A stretch of DNA of 64,000 nucleotides from Leguminivora glycinivorella (taxonomy: Eukaryota; Arthropoda; Insecta; Lepidoptera; Tortricidae): positions 4,154,001 to 4,218,000 of the forward strand of contig NC_062985.1 of the NCBI RefSeq assembly GCF_023078275.1, read 5' to 3'. Under the pieces are notes generated by a model. The model was not told the DNA's origin and ran no database searches. It saw nothing but the letters and a program-made list of their open reading frames with translations. A program made the translations under genes and the position numbers. Positions 1 through 10,313 of the stretch are shown here, one piece after another. Position 1 is the stretch's first letter; every line of letters starts with the position of its first letter.

Positions 1-3000
1 TGTCAGTCCATAATATCATCTCACTTATATTCAACTGCAGGAATTGTAGTACATAGCTTATAAGTCTACTTCCAATTAAAGCGCCCAACAATTCGAGTTT
101 AGGTATCTTCAGATTTTCTTGATCTTTGATGGGTATAAGTCTTGATTTACCTATCACAAATTGTACGTTATTTCCTTGTACCAAGTATACAACAGCCGCA
201 TATGCCACCATCGAAGAATCTGTGAAACAATGCAATTGTGCTTTCTTCTCATTTGGTAGTCATCTTTCTTGGTAGACTTATTGATTGAATTTCATCTAGG
301 TCTTCCCGTATATTTATCCATTCTTGTTTCCTTTCATTAGATAACGAGCTGTCCCATTTGATCTTTTCCTTCCATAGTTTTTGTAGAAGTAACTTGGCTG
401 GTAATACTATGGGTACACTAAAGCCACACGGATCATATATTGCAGCAATGGTTTTAAGAATTCCTCTTTTAGTTATAGCATTTGTCTTGTTTATCTGTGC
501 TCTAAGATGTAATGAGTCTTCTTGTAATTTCCAGTTTAAACCTAAAGTTTTCACTGTTGTTTCTGGTGCTGCATCTGGTATTTGATCAAGAAAATCCTTT
601 GAGTTAGAGCTCCATTCTCGTAGGTTCATTGATATATCGGAGAACTTTTCCTTTGCCTCTTTGTACAAGTCGATTGCTTCGTCTAATGATTCTGTACCGG
701 TAAGTAAATTGTCTACATATATGTTTTTAGCAAGTTGTTTTGTGTAATTTCCTTCGCATGTTTGGAGATGAGTTTTGATCGTCGCATTTAACAAGAATGG
801 ACTGGATATAATTCCAAAGGGAACTCTAGTGAATCTGTATTGTACAAGATTGTTTTCTGTAACAGGTTTTTCAGTATTCTTAAGCCATAGAAATCTAGTT
901 ACATCTCTATCGTCATTATTCAATCCAACTTGTAGAAATGCCTTTTCAACATCTGCTGTCAATCCTATATCGTGACATCTAAATTGAATCAATAGACCAG
1001 TCAGATCTTCCAGCATCATGGGACCAGCATATAAGCATTCATTAAGACTTTTCTGATTCTTTACCTTTGCTGAGGCATCATACACTAGTCTGAGAGCCTT
1101 ACCTGGAGCCATTACTCCGTGAAAAGGTAAGTAATGTACAGGATGTTTCTTCTCTTTAACATTAGGGACCCTTTCTATAATTCCTCTCTGTAATTGTTCA
1201 TTCAGTGTCTTGTCGTATATCGACAAGGTGTTTTTATCTAGTCTTTTTACTAGTCCTACCAGTCTTCCATATGCTAATCCATAGTTGGTGGGTAACTCTG
1301 GGGGATAATCCTGCCAAGGCCAACTGACATAATATCGACTTTCCACTAGCTTGGTATTTTCATTAAAGTGTTTAATAGCTTCTCCTTCTCTATTTGTGTT
1401 AGGTGAGTCGACGATACCTATAGATTCTAGATCCCATAAAGTCTTCATCGATGCATTGTCCAGTGGCAAGTCAGGTTCATTTAATTTGGTTTCGTACGCG
1501 GCCTGAAAGTACGTGAGTGCAGATAAATCATCTCCCCTTTCCTTTCTTGACCGACCGGATAAGATCCAACCAAACATTGAGTTCACAAGATATAAATTTT
1601 CTTTTATTTCTACCCTTTCAGGCAACATAATGGATTGATAGTAATCGTTACCAATCAGGATATCAATGCGATCCTCCAGAGATCCGTCATAGGCTAAAAC
1701 ATACTTATTGTGGTGTTCCCAGTCTAAGAAATCTTTATTTTGTGTGCATACTTCTCTCGTGATTGTAGGTACTACATTGACATATATAATCCTTGAGTTA
1801 TTATTTTTAGATTGCAGACAAAGTCTAACTAGAGGGCTTTCAATTTCGCGCGGTTCTTCCTTACCGAAAGTGAATACTGTGAGGTGATGGTTTTCTTCAG
1901 GTTCTAAATTGAGATTTTTCGCAACACTTTGTAAGACGTAGCTCCTCATACTGCCGTTATCTAAAAGTACACGGCATTTCTGTGCAGTTTTGTCTCTTCC
2001 TATAGCGTTGACAATTATCGTCTCAAGCACAGTAGATCCGCAATCACTGACATGTAAAGAAGTGGTCGTTTCTTTCTTAGGCTGGTCCCTAGATGGACAG
2101 AGTGCTCTATTGTGTAGTCCCGTTTTACCACAATGCGGGCAAGTTTGTATTTTAGCTTTGCACATTCTTCCGAAATGGCCCAGCCCTAAGCACTTGTAGC
2201 AGCGATTATTAAGTTTTGCCTTTCTGAGTTGCAATGATTTGACTTTGGTACACTCATCGTTGAAATGATTTCCACTACAGAATATGCATGAAAACTTCCT
2301 TTTCTTTTGAACAGGTGCAGAGGTATTCTCTTCATCAATTAGTTTTCTTTTGTTTTGATATGTCTTTGTAAACGCTGTCAAAGTTGGTTTAAATTTCTTA
2401 CGCATATTGCATTTGACATCGGGTTTTCTTTGTTTTACTCGCCTTTTGTTTCCAGAATCCTGTACGAGTAAAGTTTCTGTAGTGAAATTCTTCACTTTAC
2501 TACTGCCTTCTTCACAAGTTCTTTTTGCTTCTTCTCTAGCTGTGAGTACTACCTGTAGCACTTTCCTTAACTCTTCTACGGATTCGTCCTTTAATTTCAA
2601 TTTTAATTCGTATATTATTTCTTCCGGAAATTTCTCCATGATTAAGAATCTCAAGTGATTGTGTTCTATGTTTTCACCTAAAGAATTTAGTACTCTTAGG
2701 TGTCGTTCAATGTCATCTAAAGTTTTCCTGCATTCATCTGGATTTTCGGCACGTTTTAGTTTATACAAGGTGGAGTAATGAGCATCGACTATCTGTGATT
2801 TTTTGCCATACCGGTTAGTAAGGGTCTCTACAGCTATTTTATAGTTATCGTTAGTTGTTTCTAGTCCATCTAAAATGGTTTGTGCATCCCCCTTCAGAGA
2901 TGTTTTTAAATACAGAAGTTTATCTACGTCTTTTAGCTCTCTCTGGTCAATATTTGATTTAAACTGATCCCAAAACGGTGTCCACTGAAGAACGTTTCCA

Positions 3001-3392
3001 TCAAAGGTAGGTAAATTTAATTCTGGCAACTTTCCTCTATTTGTGGGCTTACCTTGGAAGGAGGAAGTATTAGTTTTTTCCCTTTGGGATTGAATTCGCG
3101 AATTGATCTCAGCCAAGGACTCTTCTCCTTCTAATTGTTCAGTTGTTAAGATGCTTATATCATCCGCATTAGGGTTACTAGCCATCTTAAAATACTGGTA
3201 CAATTCTGTATTGAAACGGGTAACTACAGCTTGCAACTTAGCTGTAGTGATCTTAGCTTGATCATATTCTTCTTCATTCCATGATCTTGACGCACAAAGC
3301 TCCTTGGCCTTATTAGATAGATTCTTTATTTCTGACACAAATTTATTTAATCTTTCTATATGGATTTCTTCCATTTTTTCAAAATACTGCAA
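1..3392 (-). mobile_element. BEL/Pao LTR retrotransposon gag-pol, frameshifted, runs off the window
   Basis: A 1047-codon frame (3392 down to 249) carries the BEL/Pao order: a gag-like N-terminus (DUF1759-type, about residues 120-290), three Cys/His knuckles (about 369-381, 398-411, 418-432), a retropepsin-like region, then a reverse transcriptase with YVDN at 892-895. The protease site reads DNG (about 478-480) where the family normally has DSG or DTG. The frame stops at 249, but a different frame continues to base 1 with the RNase H start (FTDSS, then LELLGALIGSR), so one frameshift near 249-260 separates RT from RNase H. The natural start may be the second Met (MEEIH, about 3374). RNase H end, integrase and 3' LTR lie outside the window. 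Family call is confident. This copy looks non-autonomous. Confidence 0.9.
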
Positions 3393-3639
3393 TTCTTATA
3401 ATGAAACCTGAAATCATCATAATTCCACGGTTATTCATATAGTCTCTTAATAGACTCAGTGTTATTCATTAATTTGTTTACGGTAAGTGACTTTCTAGTT
3501 AAAATTTGCTGATTGATTGTACCGACTGTGAATTTATTTCATCGACCAATATCCCTTTATGGTATATATTAAACTTTATTAATTACTGGTCGTCATTCTA
3601 GAAATTAAACTTGTCAATCAAAACTTTATTATATTCACG

Positions 3640-4815
3640 TCCCTCACATAGTTCGGCTTAGTTTATTTAATTTTAATACCCGAACATGACAAACTTTACA
3701 TTTAAATGTTTCATTAATTTAATTTGGACGTGAAACTAATCCCTTTTATTAATTAATATTCATATCCAGGTCCCACATGGTTTGGTTTAGGCACACAGGC
3801 CCTAATTACCAAACCGGAGTGACACATCTTATAGTTTATTACTCTTAATTGACCTGGAGCTGACACGACCATGCCTTGATCATTATTAATTTCAAATCCA
3901 AGTCCCAGTATTTCGGCTTAGTTTGGTTACCGACCCGATGACACAACCCTTTGTTTGCCACCGTTAATTGACTTGGTTTGAACTGGCCATACCCTTGGGT
4001 TAATTTAATTTTTGAATCCAAGTCCCACTATTTCGGCTTAGGATAGTTACCGACCAGATGACACAATCTTTTGTTTGCCACCGTTAATTGACTTGGTTTG
4101 AACTGGCCATACCCTTGGGTTAATTTAATTTTTGAATCCAAGTCCCACTATTTCGGCTTAGGATAGTTACCGACCAGATGACACAATCTTTTGTTTGCCA
4201 CCGTTAATTGACTTGATTCAACCTGGCCAAACCCTTGGGTATATTTAATCTTTGAATCCAAGTCCCACTATTTCGGCTTAGGATAGTTACCGACCAGATG
4301 ACACCTTTTGTTTGCCACCGTTAATTGACTTGATTCAACCTGGCCAAACCCTTGGGTATATTTAATCTTTGAATCCAAGTCCCACTATTTCGGCTTAGGA
4401 TAGTTACCGACCAGATGACACCTTTTGTTTGCCACCGTTAATTGACTTGATTCAACCTGGCCAAACCCTTGGGTATATTTAATCTTTGAATCCAAGTCCC
4501 ACTATTTCGGCTTAGGATAGTTACCGACCAGATGACACCTTTTGTTTGCCACCGTTAATTGACTTGATTCAACCTGGCCAAACCCTTGGGTATATTTAAT
4601 CTTTGAATCCAAGTCCCACTATTTCGGCTTAGGATAGTTACCGACCAGATGACACCTTTTGTTTGCCACCGTTAATTGACTTGATTCAACCTGGCCAAAC
4701 CCTTGGGTATATTTAATCTTTGAATCCAAGTCCCACTATTTCGGCTTAGGATAGTTACCGACCAGATGACACCTTTTGTTTGCCACCGTTAATTGACTTG
4801 ATTCAACCTGGCCAT
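3640..4815. repeat. Tandem array, 117-120 bp unit, in the BEL leader
   Basis: Units begin with AGTCCCACTATTTCGGCTTA at about 3901 (diverged), 4021, 4141, 4261, 4378, 4495, 4612 and 4729. The first three spacings are 120 bp and the later ones 117 bp; the change is loss of AAT after GACAC. Copies from 4261 on are almost identical to one another, while those near 3640-3900 are degenerate, which fits recent spread of one variant at the high-coordinate end. The array lies upstream of the BEL gag frame in that element's orientation. LTR or leader tandem repeats are known in Pao-type elements, but I cannot tell whether this one is LTR, leader or a separate insertion. Confidence 0.9.
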
Positions 4816-5966
4816 GATCATGCACATTGGGTCTGTCTTTAATGTAACAGGGATCTTAGAAACAATTTCTAGTTTTAATTTTAAATATTCACAGACAGCA
4901 CAAACAATTCTTTTAATTAAACCCTTTTCATTTATTTATTTTTCATTAATGCAATTGACTACTCATTGTTTATTTAGTTTAGAATGACTAAACTTAATTT
5001 CATTCATTACTCCATGTGCTTTATTTTAAATGTTCACTTCATATAACACAAATATCTAATTTATTATGTGTTATCAGACAATACTTAAGATCACATGTAA
5101 TTTCAGGTAGCCAACACTGCTTTAGTAATTTTAAACTGCCCCTTTCACAAAGGGATCCTTCATAGTATGAAATGTAAATGTGACATCATTACTCACAAGT
5201 AATTCTCTTATGTTATATTTATTTGTACTTAATTGTCTTTGATAAACAATGTAGTATGTAACTATTATAAACTGATTTATTTCTCATTATCAATTAGTTA
5301 TTTATCTAGTATCAATGTGAGTTTAGTTGTGAGAGAGTAGTTCAATCTTTTAGGACAAATCATTTCACTGTAAGTAGGAAATTTACGTACCTGATTTATT
5401 CAAGAAACTGATTTCCAATAAGTAGCCTTTTCACGTGAAATTTTCTCACATTTCCATGTGCGATGGGAAACCTTAGTGAGTAAATAACAATTACTTTATT
5501 ATGAGGTGTTTCCTAGTATTTGTAGTTTAAAATCAGTGACAATTTAATTCAATTTATAAATTGCGGAAAGTTTCCGCCATTGTGATTTCATTTTATCTCT
5601 AATACTTAACAAAACGCTTTAGAAGTATGTAACATAAATGTTCTCACCTGTAAGGACAATAGCTTGTTCCTTATTTTTGATTCACGAGCACTTTTGCTTG
5701 AAAGTTTATCTAACTTGCAAATAAACAAAGTTCTCTTCCACACTGATGGTGATTGCTTACTGTAAAAACGTCATTAATGTCACTTCACTGATACGTTTCG
5801 TTCAGTGATCGGAAATACTTATTTCAATTTCAAATTTTGCCAAAATTCTTATTTAAATAATGGCATAAATTAATTTATTATTTACTGTGATTAATTTTCA
5901 TTATTGAAAGTCGAGTTTATTTACAAATAAAAAGATTTTCAATATCGATTTTCCAATATACGGTTG
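4816..5966. other. AT-rich non-coding stretch in the putative BEL leader
   Basis: No open frame of note, no clear inverted repeat and no recognised repeat. It lies between the two tandem arrays and, if the candidate LTR at 6631-6872 is right, belongs to an unusually long element leader. Confidence 0.4.
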
Positions 5967-6200
5967 ACAACGCCATCTGCGGAAGAGTAGCCAAACTAAA
6001 AGTCTCCTCCTATGCTAACGCCATCTATGAGAGAGTAGTCACACCATGAAGACTCTCTCGCGCTAACGCCATCTATGAGAGAGTAGTCAAACCATGAAGA
6101 CTCTCTCGTTCTAACGCCATCTATGAGAGAGTAGTCAAACCATGAAGACTCTCTCGCTTTAACGCCATCTATGAGAGAGTAGTCAAACTATGAAGACCAC
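5967..6200. repeat. 48-bp minisatellite, about five copies
   Basis: TAACGCCATCTATGAGAGAG recurs at 6016, 6064, 6112 and 6160 at exactly 48-bp spacing. A diverged copy starts near 5967. Each unit carries ACGCCATCT, a one-base variant of the AGATGGCGC motif found elsewhere in the window. Confidence 0.9.
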
Positions 6201-7058
6201 TCTATCCAATCTTTAGCTGAAAAGGGTATCACAAACTGAGGGCATAATAAATAAAGTACAAACAATTTCTTTATTTTGAAGAATCCGTCGCCTGAAGCTT
6301 CCACCTGGGCTTATGCTGAAAATGTTTTGACATGATAACATATTTTAAGTACTATAAACGAAGTACTTATGATTTAAGATACTGTAAATTAAGTACCAAT
6401 CTTACTACACCCTTTCAGGGTCCATGTATTGTAAAATATATTTGCACCGCTCCTCCACAGATGTCGCCTCAACTACTTGATTTAATTATTCTCATTTATT
6501 TATCTTTCTGACTGTATTTCAAAATAGGATGACTACATTCGTTTTATTGAAGCCTTTGTTTACTTTATAGCAAATATGAGTAGAATATATGCTCATTAAT
6601 CAGATCCCCATCATCATTCCACCAAAAATATGTACCAAAGGGGGATATTCAATACATATTTGATTATGATAATTAGTAATAGTTATTTAGTGTTCCTTTA
6701 ATCATAAATACTGGCCTGAGTTCTCATTGAATTATAACTCAGTGAATATTCAGTTACTGCTTCGCTTTTATATATAATTAATCTGGGTTTAGAAAACTTG
6801 ATATCTCAATTATAAGGCATCAATATTATTATTATAATGTGGTCATCCTTACCTCTATAAATATATGTTACAGTGCTCCGAAGGTCCCCAACCATCGCAG
6901 CCTTTCATTAACAGCTAATGGTAGTCATCTCTCCAATCTGTTTAAAGATTGTTAAATTGATTCCTTCTGAATCACTAAGCACTTAATCTAAGACACAGTT
7001 ATGGATAGATCAAGGTTAGGAATTATTTCACACAATAAGAATTATTGGGTTTAAACGT
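6201..7058. other. AT-rich DNA around the candidate LTR
   Basis: Apart from the candidate LTR inside it, I see only AT-rich sequence with no open frame or repeat of note. Confidence 0.35.
6631..6872 (-). repeat. Candidate 5' LTR of the BEL element
   Basis: Read on the minus strand the stretch opens TGTAAC and closes GGTACA, a TG...CA form with near-complementary ends, and has a TATATAAAAG promoter-like box about 100 nt in (plus about 6766-6775). It is followed by a TGG-starting stretch that could serve as a primer site, although I do not match it to a tRNA. The partner LTR is outside the window, so neither LTR identity nor target duplication can be checked. If correct, the leader before gag is about 3.2 kb, which is odd. 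Confidence 0.33.
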
Positions 7059-7283
7059 TCAAGACATTCTCAAAGGTGGACACATGCGAACATTCAACAT
7101 ACATCCCTCATTCATCAGGTTATGCCAGTCACTCTGTTGGATCTCCTGACTGCAAACATGAAGCTCACGTGCTAAGGTTCTGGAAATCTCGAAACAACCT
7201 ATATGGAAGACATCTCCAGATCTGATACTAAGACGACGGTGCACCGTATCCACAATTTCTATAGTCTCTATCCAGCCCGACAT
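7059..7283 (-). CDS. Unrecognised 74-codon open frame
   Basis: A complete ATG-to-stop frame whose base composition is more balanced than the AT-rich flanks. The product has no obvious signal peptide or membrane segment and contains three Cys and several Trp and His, but no motif I recognise. No splice sites or partner exons are convincing. It may be a stray exon, a decayed element fragment or chance. Confidence 0.2.
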   Translation of the reverse strand: MSGWIETIEIVDTVHRRLSIRSGDVFHIGCFEISRTLARELHVCSQEIQQSDWHNLMNEGCMLNVRMCPPLRMS

Positions 7284-7584
7284 GGCTAAAGAAATTAGAG
7301 TTCATGAAAGCATGGTAACATATAAATTAATTCATCATGTCGATCGTCGTTTTATACTTTCTAATTGGGATATTTATAAATATTGGTTTATTCTAAATAC
7401 TTAGCTTTATCTCGTTAACTGCGAATTGGAGATCTTCGTGCACAAACACTGATTCTAATATAGTTTATGAATTTAAAGTTTAAGAGTTTACTCACAAAAT
7501 ATGAAAACAAGATGTCACTCACCCATAGACAAATTTACTTATTTTTTCTTTTCTTCATAATGTTGCTATTTACAATTTTTACAA

Positions 7585-7987
7585 TCATCGCGTGTTTCGC
7601 GACACGAGCGGTGCGCCGGCCGCCGCGAACAGGCGCCGCCGCCGCCGCGCCGGCACCGCGCCCGGCATGCCAACCACCACATTCGCTCTTGGCACTTGCA
7701 GCCCCATTCTCTCAAGCACGGATGCGTCATCTACTCTATGGTGAAACAGTTGGCGGTAATGCATAATATGCAGCAGTTTCCGTCTGGTTTCTAGAGTTTG
7801 AAGACCAACCATTCCTGTTACGAATAGAGATGGATACATATATGGGTAATATCCGTACAGTCGTTTGTAAATGGGGTGTTCTGTGATGTGCCTACAGACT
7901 TCCTCTGCACTCTTTCTAGCATAGTGTTTTGTTCTTATTAGAAAGAATGCATTAAAATAAGCATCTTTTATAAATTAAAGTTTTTTT
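7585..7987 (-). pseudogene. Non-LTR reverse transcriptase C-terminal fragment
   Basis: The frame is open from about 7987 down to a stop at 7585. It reads through an RT C-terminal region with LIRTKHYARKSAEEVCRHIT, then YPSLFVTGMVGLQTLE, then a basic VPARRRRRLFAA stretch. I know this combination from the C-terminal end of insect non-LTR retroelement proteins. The polymerase core is missing upstream and there is no full tail, so this is a remnant. The GC-rich patch at 7610-7670 belongs to its coding sequence and is not a host CpG island. Confidence 0.6.
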
Positions 7988-8261
7988 AAAACCTACTAAT
8001 TTAGGAGTTAGAGTGGTGCAAAGTTGCAAAATTTTCCCGTAGCATTACTAAGGCGCCAGAGACAGAAAGCGATATCGACGGAGCCCCGCTTATTACAGAA
8101 ACTGCACAGAATAGGAGCCTTCGGCCGTTTAAAGATACCTAACGAACCTAACTTATACCTATATAAAAGTCGTCATTTTGTATCCTAGACCGTTTGCGAG
8201 ACACGCGTTAATTTTATTAAAGTGCTAGTGCCATTTACTAATCTTAGAACCCTAATATTCG

Positions 8262-8304
8262 CAGCTGTGGTGCTTTATTCAGGCCACACGCTACAACCAT
8301 ACCG
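8262..8304 (+). repeat. Flanking repeat copy 1 (leader of the 100-bp array)
   Basis: About 43 bp, beginning GCTGTGGTGCTTTATTCAGG, recurs at 9752-9797 with few changes. In this copy the 100-bp array starts directly after it; in the other copy it does not. This suggests a dispersed element that acquired the array in one copy. Confidence 0.6.
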
Positions 8305-9335
8305 ACTTTTGTGTCAAAATGACAGTCAGCAATGTCAGATTCCACATTGGTCATTAATTTTGGAATCAGCACCCCCTAAAACCTATTTTACGACACCCAT
8401 GATGACTTTTGTGTCAAAGTGACAGTCAGCAATGTCAGATTCCACATTGTTCATTAATTTTGGAATCAGCACCCTCTAAAACCCATTTTACGACACCCGT
8501 GACGACTTTTGTGTCAAAGTGACAGTCAGCAATGTCAGATTCCAAATTGGTTATTAATTTTGGAATCAGCACCCCTAAAACCTATTTTACGACACCCATG
8601 ACGACTTTTGTGTCAAAGTGACAGTCAGCAATATCAGATTCCACATTGTTCATTAATTTTGGAATCAGCACTCCCTAAAACCTATTTTACGACACCCATG
8701 ACGACTTTTGTGTCAAAGTGACAGTCAGCAATGTCAGATTCCACATTGGTCATTAATTTTGTAATCAGCACCCCCTAAAACCTATTTTACGACACCCATG
8801 ACGACTTTTGTGTCAAAGTGACAGTCAGCAATGTCAGATTCCACATTGTTCATTAATTTTGGAATCAGCACTCCCTAAAACCTATTTTACGACACCCATG
8901 ACGACTTTTGTGTCAAAGTGACAGTCAGCAATGTCAGATTCCAAATTGGTCATTAATTTTGGAATCAGCACCCCCTAAAACCTATTTTACGACACCCATG
9001 ACGACTTTTGTGTCAAAGTGACAGTCAGCAATGTCAGATTCCACATTGTTCATTAATTTTGGAATCAGCACTCCCTAAAACCTATTTTACGACACCCATG
9101 ACGACTTTTGTGTCAAAGTGACAGTCAGCAATGTCAGATTCCACATTGGTCATTCATTTTGGAATCAGCACCCCCTAAAACCTATTTTACGACACCCATG
9201 ACGACTTTTGTGTCAAAGTGACAGTCAGCAATGTCAGATTCCAAATTGGTCATTAATTTTGGAATCAGCACCCCCTAAAACCTATTTTACGACACCCATG
9301 ATGACTTTTGTGTCAAAGTGACAGTCAGCAATCTG
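8304..9335. repeat. 100-bp tandem array, about 10 copies
   Basis: Each unit holds GACTTTTGTGTCAAAGTGAC, CAGTCAGCAATGTCAGATTC and CCTATTTTACGACACCCATG, with a strict 100-bp period from about 8601 on. Adjacent units alternate partly (ACATTGTT with CACTCCCT against ACATTGGT or AAATTGGT with CACCCCCT), hinting at a 200-bp dimer. No coding frame spans the array. It ends abruptly at about 9335. Confidence 0.93.
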
Positions 9336-9590
9336 AGGTACTACATATTTGTAATCTGAAAGTAATCAAGTCAATAATTTCAGTTATTTTGAATCGACTA
9401 TGATTCCGAATAAATTCCGAATTATTGGTAATAGTAATTATTGTATAGATGATTAGTGATTCCTTTATATGTAATGGTAATTTACCGTTTCACTTGATTA
9501 CATTACAAGTAATCTGACACCCAGTAGTGGATTACAAAGTAAAATCAAGTAATCGTGTAATCCGGAATCGATTACGATTTGCCCATCTCT
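9336..9590. repeat. GTAATC/GATTAC-rich dispersed element, probable
   Basis: Contains many GTAATC and GATTAC words in both orientations (for example GATTACATTACAAGTAATC). This composition is typical of a dispersed lepidopteran repeat. Ends are not defined. Confidence 0.35.
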
Positions 9591-9595
9591 GCGGC

Positions 9596-9693
9596 GCTGC
9601 TGCAAGTTTTGAGACAGAAGTATATGCTAGAAAGAGATGCAGATATTTGCCACTCACTCTTACCTATAGTTGCGTCTCAAAACTTGCAGCAAT
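9596..9693. repeat. Inverted repeat with about 20-bp arms
   Basis: GCTGCAAGTTTTGAGAC near 9598-9614 is answered by GTCTCAAAACTTGCAGC near 9675-9691, separated by about 60 bp. It is likely a small MITE or part of the surrounding repeat cluster. Confidence 0.6.
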
Positions 9694-9751
9694 AACTTGC
9701 GTCTAAACTCAGCTTAACGAGAACAACACACGGGCGCGCCATCTGTCCCAG

Positions 9752-9797
9752 CTGTGGTGCTTTACTTAGGCCACACGCTATAACCATACCGAGCGCA
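9752..9797 (+). repeat. Flanking repeat copy 2, without array
   Basis: Second copy of the 8262-8304 sequence. It continues into GAGCGCATCGATCAG where the first copy enters the 100-bp array. Confidence 0.55.
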
Positions 9798-9865
9798 TCG
9801 ATCAGCCGCTTAGTTCCAACGCGCGCCAATAGATGGCGCAAAAACTATATTGCGAAACGGGACAA

Positions 9866-9873
9866 TGACGTCA
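9866..9873. promoter_or_regulatory. Perfect CRE-type palindrome TGACGTCA upstream of the RNF126-like gene
   Basis: TGACGTCA lies about 360 bp before the start codon at 10230, in a stretch with no TATA box. This is the consensus for CREB/ATF-type bZIP factors. Function is inferred only from position. Two related TGACGTCA/G sites at 59816 and 59946 have no gene next to them, so chance is possible. Confidence 0.3.
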
Positions 9874-10229
9874 TCTTTTTCGTGCATGCTGCCCGTAGTA
9901 ACGAGTTATTAGACGTTATCACGTCAAAAGTAGTGTAACGTTTTAAACATTTACCATCTACCTCTTTCACTCGTACACGAAAATGGCATGCTATAGTAGC
10001 GCCATCAAAGAACTTTTCCTGACTATCCGTTTATTCACGTAGTGTTCATGCTTACATTCAGCCAACCTCTATAGTCCATTAATTTTCATCAATTCAAAAA
10101 AAGTTGGACTGTGCATGTCTCAGAAAAATGGCGATTGATAAATTTTTGTTCATTATTTGAAAGCACAGTCCTAGGATATACAATAAAATCGTTTATTATC
10201 GGTTGTAAAGCTGTGAATAAAACCAGGGA

Positions 10230-10313
10230 ATGGCTGACGCTGTGGTGGAGCGGAGACCTCCCGCTCGCTTCTTTTGCCACAGGTGTAACATAGAATTTGA
10301 GGATGTTTTGCAG
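10230..10313 (+). CDS. RNF126: RNF126-like exon 1: start and first zinc-finger half
   Basis: 28 codons, from ATG to CAG, ending in phase 0 at donor GTAAAA. Encodes RPPARFFCHRCNIEFEDVLQ, the first Cys pair of the N-terminal zinc finger. Confidence 0.9.

Noticed and set aside
3901..4815. Tandem array as CRISPR-like or coding repeats
   Set aside because: No spacers. Although the units are multiples of three, no long frame crosses the array.
7585..7766. CpG island or promoter at the GC-rich 7610-7670 patch
   Set aside because: The GC-rich bases encode the basic VPARRRRR tail of a non-LTR RT remnant.
8304..9335. Regular repeats resembling a CRISPR array
   Set aside because: Units are contiguous with a 100-bp period, no spacers and no cas genes, in an intron-bearing animal genome.
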